This document shows positions 60,530 to 64,000 of a stretch of DNA of 64,000 bases, piece by piece. The stretch is from positions 5,233,001-5,297,000 of the forward strand of contig NC_065896.1 of the NCBI RefSeq assembly GCF_905147045.1. The letters run 5' to 3'. The stretch comes from Nymphalis io. Lineage: Eukaryota; Arthropoda; Insecta; Lepidoptera; Nymphalidae. The position numbers and the translations under genes are program-made. Numbering within the stretch: position 1 is the stretch's first letter; the number at the start of each line of letters is the position of its first letter. The notes beneath the pieces were generated by a model. The model saw only the letters and a program-made list of their open reading frames with translations, was not told the DNA's origin and ran no database searches.

Positions 60530-60945
60530 TTATATATATATCGGCAGTTTTGCAAGAGGTTCAAACATAAAGTGACAGGCACGCTACAAAGCATAATATT
60601 AAATTTTCTCTCTCTCTGATTCTTGTAAATATTTTAGCAAACCGTCCTAATTTCGAGTATTTTTTTTAAATACTTTACTAATGACGCTTTAGCCTTCGGT
60701 TCGAAGTATAATATTACTAACTGTTATAAACTCGGTTCGCTAAGCGCAAGTTGAAATACAACATTTTGTTGATTAAAAGTAAAAAAAATAATTATACATT
60801 CTATTTCAGAATCGTTTTCTATTGTAAGTGAATGAGTGAGTGTCGAGTCGAGTGTTATTAGGTAATAATGTCAAAATATACAAACTGTCACGTTTATAAG
60901 TGACTTTATTTCATTAGACTAAGTGTAAATCAATTATCTTTGGCT
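60530..60945. other. Non-coding DNA
   Basis: Nothing recognised beyond a short TA run and a CT run. Confidence 0.4.
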
Positions 60946-61112
60946 TTTTTTTTATATTCGCCGGGAGGGCAAATGACTCTACTCCACCTGATGGTAAGTG
61001 GTAGTAGAGTCCAAACGCGACGACGGCCAGTACAGACGGGAAAAACGTTCTGCACTAGCCGCCTTCGCCTTGCCGGCCCGCAAGATGCCTCTTCACGCCT
61101 CGTTTGAAGGAA
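60946..61112 (-). repeat. LINE 3'-end-like repeat with poly(A)
   Basis: A T-run, then 'tattcgccgggagggcaaat', 'cacctgatggtaagtggtag', 'acgacggccagtacagacgg' and 'caagatgcctcttcacgcct'. It is GC-rich, tail on the minus strand and no open frame. It looks like the 3' end of a non-LTR element; it shares only the 'cacctgatggtaagtgg' word with family C. Confidence 0.55.
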
Positions 61113-61456
61113 CTTGCCTGTGGGTTTGAACCACCAGTTACGATTCACTCGTTCTAGCCACTGATTATAAGTTTTTAAAATTCGTAATTGAAAGCTGAAA
61201 TACCAATTAGGCTCCTCATAAAAAGAAGGGTTGGACTTGGAACTTGTTTCAACAAGCGGGTTGGTGGAATACACATGTGGCAGAGTTTCAGTTAAACGCT
61301 GACACATGCAGGTTTCCTTACGACGTTTTCCTTCACCGTTTAGCACGAAATGAATTATAGAGACAAATTAAGCACATGAAAATTCTGTGGTGCTTGCCTG
61401 TGGGTTTGAACCACCAGTTACGATTCACTCGTTCTAACCACTGAGCCATCTCGGCT
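61113..61456 (-). repeat. SINE family A with a duplicated B-box segment
   Basis: A family A copy (about 61185-61456; A box 'gagatggctcagtgg' on the minus strand, B-box region 'ctggtggttcaaaccc') is preceded on the left by a second copy of its head region. Positions 61113-61164 repeat 61393-61444 with one mismatch in 52 bp. Confidence 0.75.
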
Positions 61457-61826
61457 TCTTTAGATCATTGTTTTTCAGAATTTATACTTGTATATACTCC
61501 TAAAATCAATATAAAAACAAAACTCACTTCTAAAGTTTCGACATAATTTATTTCATAATGACCTTTAGTTTTGTTTACTATACAATACTACTGTGGTAAT
61601 GTATTGTACATGTACACTTATACATTCTAGATAAATATTAACATCGAGCAGATTAGAAGCTAACGACTAAACAGACAGACTCAAATAACCGCTATAAGGC
61701 TTAAGGATAAAAGATTCAATCTCATTTCGTACTTTTCAGTCTGGTGACCTTTATGTCTTTCGAATTTCCCACAACGAGATATGATGAGTCATTTTGTAAA
61801 TAATAGAAGTATATCCTTAAATATAT

Positions 61827-62136
61827 TCAGTAATTTTCAGTAACAGCCTGTTAATGTCCCACTGCTGGGCTAAGGCCTCCTCTCCCTTTTTGAGGAGAAG
61901 TTTTAGAGCTTATTCCACCACGCTGCTCTAATGCGGGTTGGTAGAATACACATGTGACATAATTTCAATGAAATTAGACACATGCAGGTTTCCTCACGAT
62001 GTTTTCCTTCACCGTCAAGCACGACATGAATTATAATCACAAATTAAGCACATGAAAATTCAGTGGTGCTTGCCCGGGTTTGAACCCACGATCATCGGTT
62101 AAGATTCACGCGTTCTAATCACTGGGACATCACGGC
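61827..62136 (-). mobile_element. SINE family A, complete, with TSD
   Basis: 'ttaaatatat' flanks it at 61817-61826 and 62137-62146. The B box 'gggttcaaacccgggcaagc' is intact; the A box carries changes ('gatgtcccagtgattag'). This is the best-preserved family A body in the window. Confidence 0.88.
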
Positions 62137-63323
62137 TTAAATATATATATATAATAACTTATATGGCACTAGTTTACGCCCGCTGCTTAGCCCGCATGTA
62201 AATATAATAAAAGAAACCTTTTTTTCTTTTTTGGAGTTCAAGCTTACTTTATCAAAATTGGTGCAGTGGGTTAGGTAAACCGTAACATACGAACAGAGTT
62301 ACTCTCACATTTATAATTTTCATATACATAGATTTATACCACACCTCTATCAATTTTTAATCGTGAAACTTACATTGTGCTGTCTGGTAAGAAACATACA
62401 CACGCATTAAAATTAAAAATAATTTAAAGGTAAGTAAGGTACGCAAAAGGTACGAAAAACACGTCTGTGGCTATACAATGTTTATTTAAGATTATATACT
62501 TCGACACCGTTTGACCGATTACCATGAATTTTGGCACACAAATGTATGCATGGAGGGTCTAGCTAAACTTTGTTGTAACTTCCCTGGAGATATCGTTGCA
62601 GCATATCAACATATCAACTTATACGCCGTTCAACACGACAAATAGGTATTAAGCACGGAGAATGAATGAATGAATGAAATGATATTTATTTGTTTCAACA
62701 CAAAGGAAAAAATTACAGGTAAGTTAATTGAATTTTGTACGGTTTGAACAATTGTAATTTGTAAGGTTTTACAAAGTACACATTCCTTAATGTTTTATAG
62801 ATTTCGAGGCTCCCACTCGCACGGATCGATGCTGTGGTAGCAATTTTTATTCGACTAAATTTAAATGAATATTTTAGTACTATCTATTTTATATATTCAG
62901 CAATACGATCATCCCTTTTTATATACAGAAATAAATCAATATACACGAGGACAACGTCTGCCGACTTTTGCTAGTGATAATATAAAAATGTAGCCGACCC
63001 AAGTAATAGAATCGGGCATTGACGTGCCTCTTATAGTATTAGTTACGCCCGTTTCACAAAGCCTCTTCCATAATTCTAATATATCACGTCTTTGTTCCGC
63101 TAATAATGAATTGTCTTATTGATAAGGATGATAGTATATCATGTGAATCAATATTAAAAATAATACCAATTTTTAAAACAACAACACATTTATTTCCCTA
63201 ATAGCAATTAGGTTTGCCGAATGAATACAGATTATTTCGTGAATATCCAGCGATATAACACTAAGAAGAATGATATGCGATCTCAATTATGTAACTATGA
63301 TTATATATATACGTATGTTGACA
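62137..63323. other. Non-coding DNA with TE-tail-like segments
   Basis: About 62165-62335 ('acgcccgctgcttagcccgc', 'ggtgcagtgggttagg') and 62480-62650 ('accgtttgaccgattaccat', 'tggcacacaaatgtatgc') resemble tails of common lepidopteran repeats. An (aatg)n run followed by 'atgatatttatttgtttcaa' at 62660-62700 resembles another LINE tail. No coding sequence. Confidence 0.4.
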
Positions 63324-63525
63324 GACGAGTCCTAGAGTGGAGACCGCGAATCGGCAAGCGCAGCGTAGGGCGCCCTCCAGCCAGGTGGACCGACGACCTT
63401 AAGAAGGTGGCGGGCACCAACTGGATGCGGAAGGCGGAGGACAGGGAGCTTTGGCGCACCTTGGGAGAGGCCTATGTTCAGCAGTGGACAACGATTGGCT
63501 GTTGATTGATTGATTGATTGATGTT
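63324..63525 (+). mobile_element. RTE-type LINE, 3' fragment with ORF end
   Basis: About 60 codons of the conserved C-terminus of an RTE reverse transcriptase ORF: 'VLEWRPRIGKRSVGRPPARW', 'TDDLKKVAGTNWMR' and 'GEAYVQQWTTIGC', then TGA at 63503-63505. A short-period (tgat)n tail follows, typical of RTE elements. It is strongly 5'-truncated and not active; the GC-rich codons contrast with the flanks. Confidence 0.85.
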
Positions 63526-63674
63526 GATTGAAAAGTACCCAGAAATTCATCCTCATCAATACTAATTACAAAGTGTTCTATGACTTTTAACATGAAAAGA
63601 ATTTTATATGTGTTTTAACAACAAAACTTATAAATTATGATATATAACATTATTTTCGTTCTTACGAAAAAAAG

Positions 63675-63760
63675 CTTTTTTGTCTCGACTCGGGATTTAA
63701 AGTCAGGACCTCGGGATCTGCGGTTTTATATACTAGCGACTACAAGGCCGTATATTTTAA
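63675..63760 (-). repeat. tRNA-like SINE head remnant
   Basis: The top strand has 'gactcgggatttaaagtcag' then 'gatctgcggttttatatact', which resembles the inverted family B head (B-box then A-box side). It is heavily changed. Confidence 0.35.
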
Positions 63761-64000
63761 TAATAAGGTTTAATACCTGCCTTCCCGATTTCTTTAAAAA
63801 AATATTAGACAAAGGAGCTTTTATCCTGTATCGGATAAGTCAAGAATGTTGTATGAAATAGTACAAGTCGGATAAGACATAGAAATATTTAAGTTTTATT
63901 AATTATTTTTAGTTATTCCTATAAGAGTGGCATGTACACTCTGTGTGAACACCAAAACACTTTTAATGTTTAATATGAACAACCTAGAGGCAAATCATTA

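Noticed and set aside
60930..61346. 138-codon minus-strand open frame
   Set aside because: Runs across a LINE-end fragment and a SINE, so it is a chance frame over two repeats.

Overview
This window is AT-rich, intron-bearing eukaryotic DNA. The exons are short and bounded by GT/AG, and SINEs of several families are scattered throughout. The SINEs (a tRNA-derived family ending in a 'cagcctgttaatgtcccactg'-type tail, a second tRNA-derived family, and a poly(A)-tailed family containing 'cacctgatggtaagtgg') and the RTE-type LINE tails point to Lepidoptera, most likely a butterfly or moth. The species cannot be told from the sequence alone.

Two protein-coding genes can be read with confidence, both on the minus strand. 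(1) An aldo-keto reductase gene at 5920-10602 has seven coding exons, all with phase-0 boundaries. It encodes about 350 residues with an N-terminal signal peptide and an intact Asp/Tyr/Lys/His tetrad. (2) The 3' six coding exons of a glycosyltransferase family 92 (DUF23) gene lie at 45722-53600. They give 373 readable residues with the DxD motif. Its 5' exons are not recognised and may lie beyond the right edge.

The most striking structure is a direct tandem duplication of about 10.4 kb: copy 1 at 9441-19846 and copy 2 at 19847-30274. The left breakpoint falls inside intron 3 of the aldo-keto reductase gene. Copy 2 therefore carries a second set of exons 1-3 (signal peptide through the catalytic lysine) plus the whole upstream region, but no exons 4-7. 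The copies look identical over the first 8 kb apart from one AT-repeat length change, and differ by scattered substitutions and indels in the last 2 kb. This is either a recent duplication that created an alternative promoter and first exons, or an assembly artefact from two haplotypes.

Layout: 1-5919, repeats and the 3' flank of the reductase; 5920-10602, the reductase; 9441-30274, the tandem duplication, mostly non-coding with SINEs; 30275-45235, intergenic with SINEs and a GC-rich open frame of nine-residue repeats at 34.2-34.6 kb; 45236-45643, a 207-bp two-copy tandem repeat with perfect CRE palindromes in the probable 3' UTR of the GT92 gene; 45722-53600, the GT92 gene; 53601-64000, non-coding DNA with SINEs, a 96-bp perfect palindrome and a truncated RTE LINE. 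The two genes share no obvious pathway and there is no operon-like organisation.
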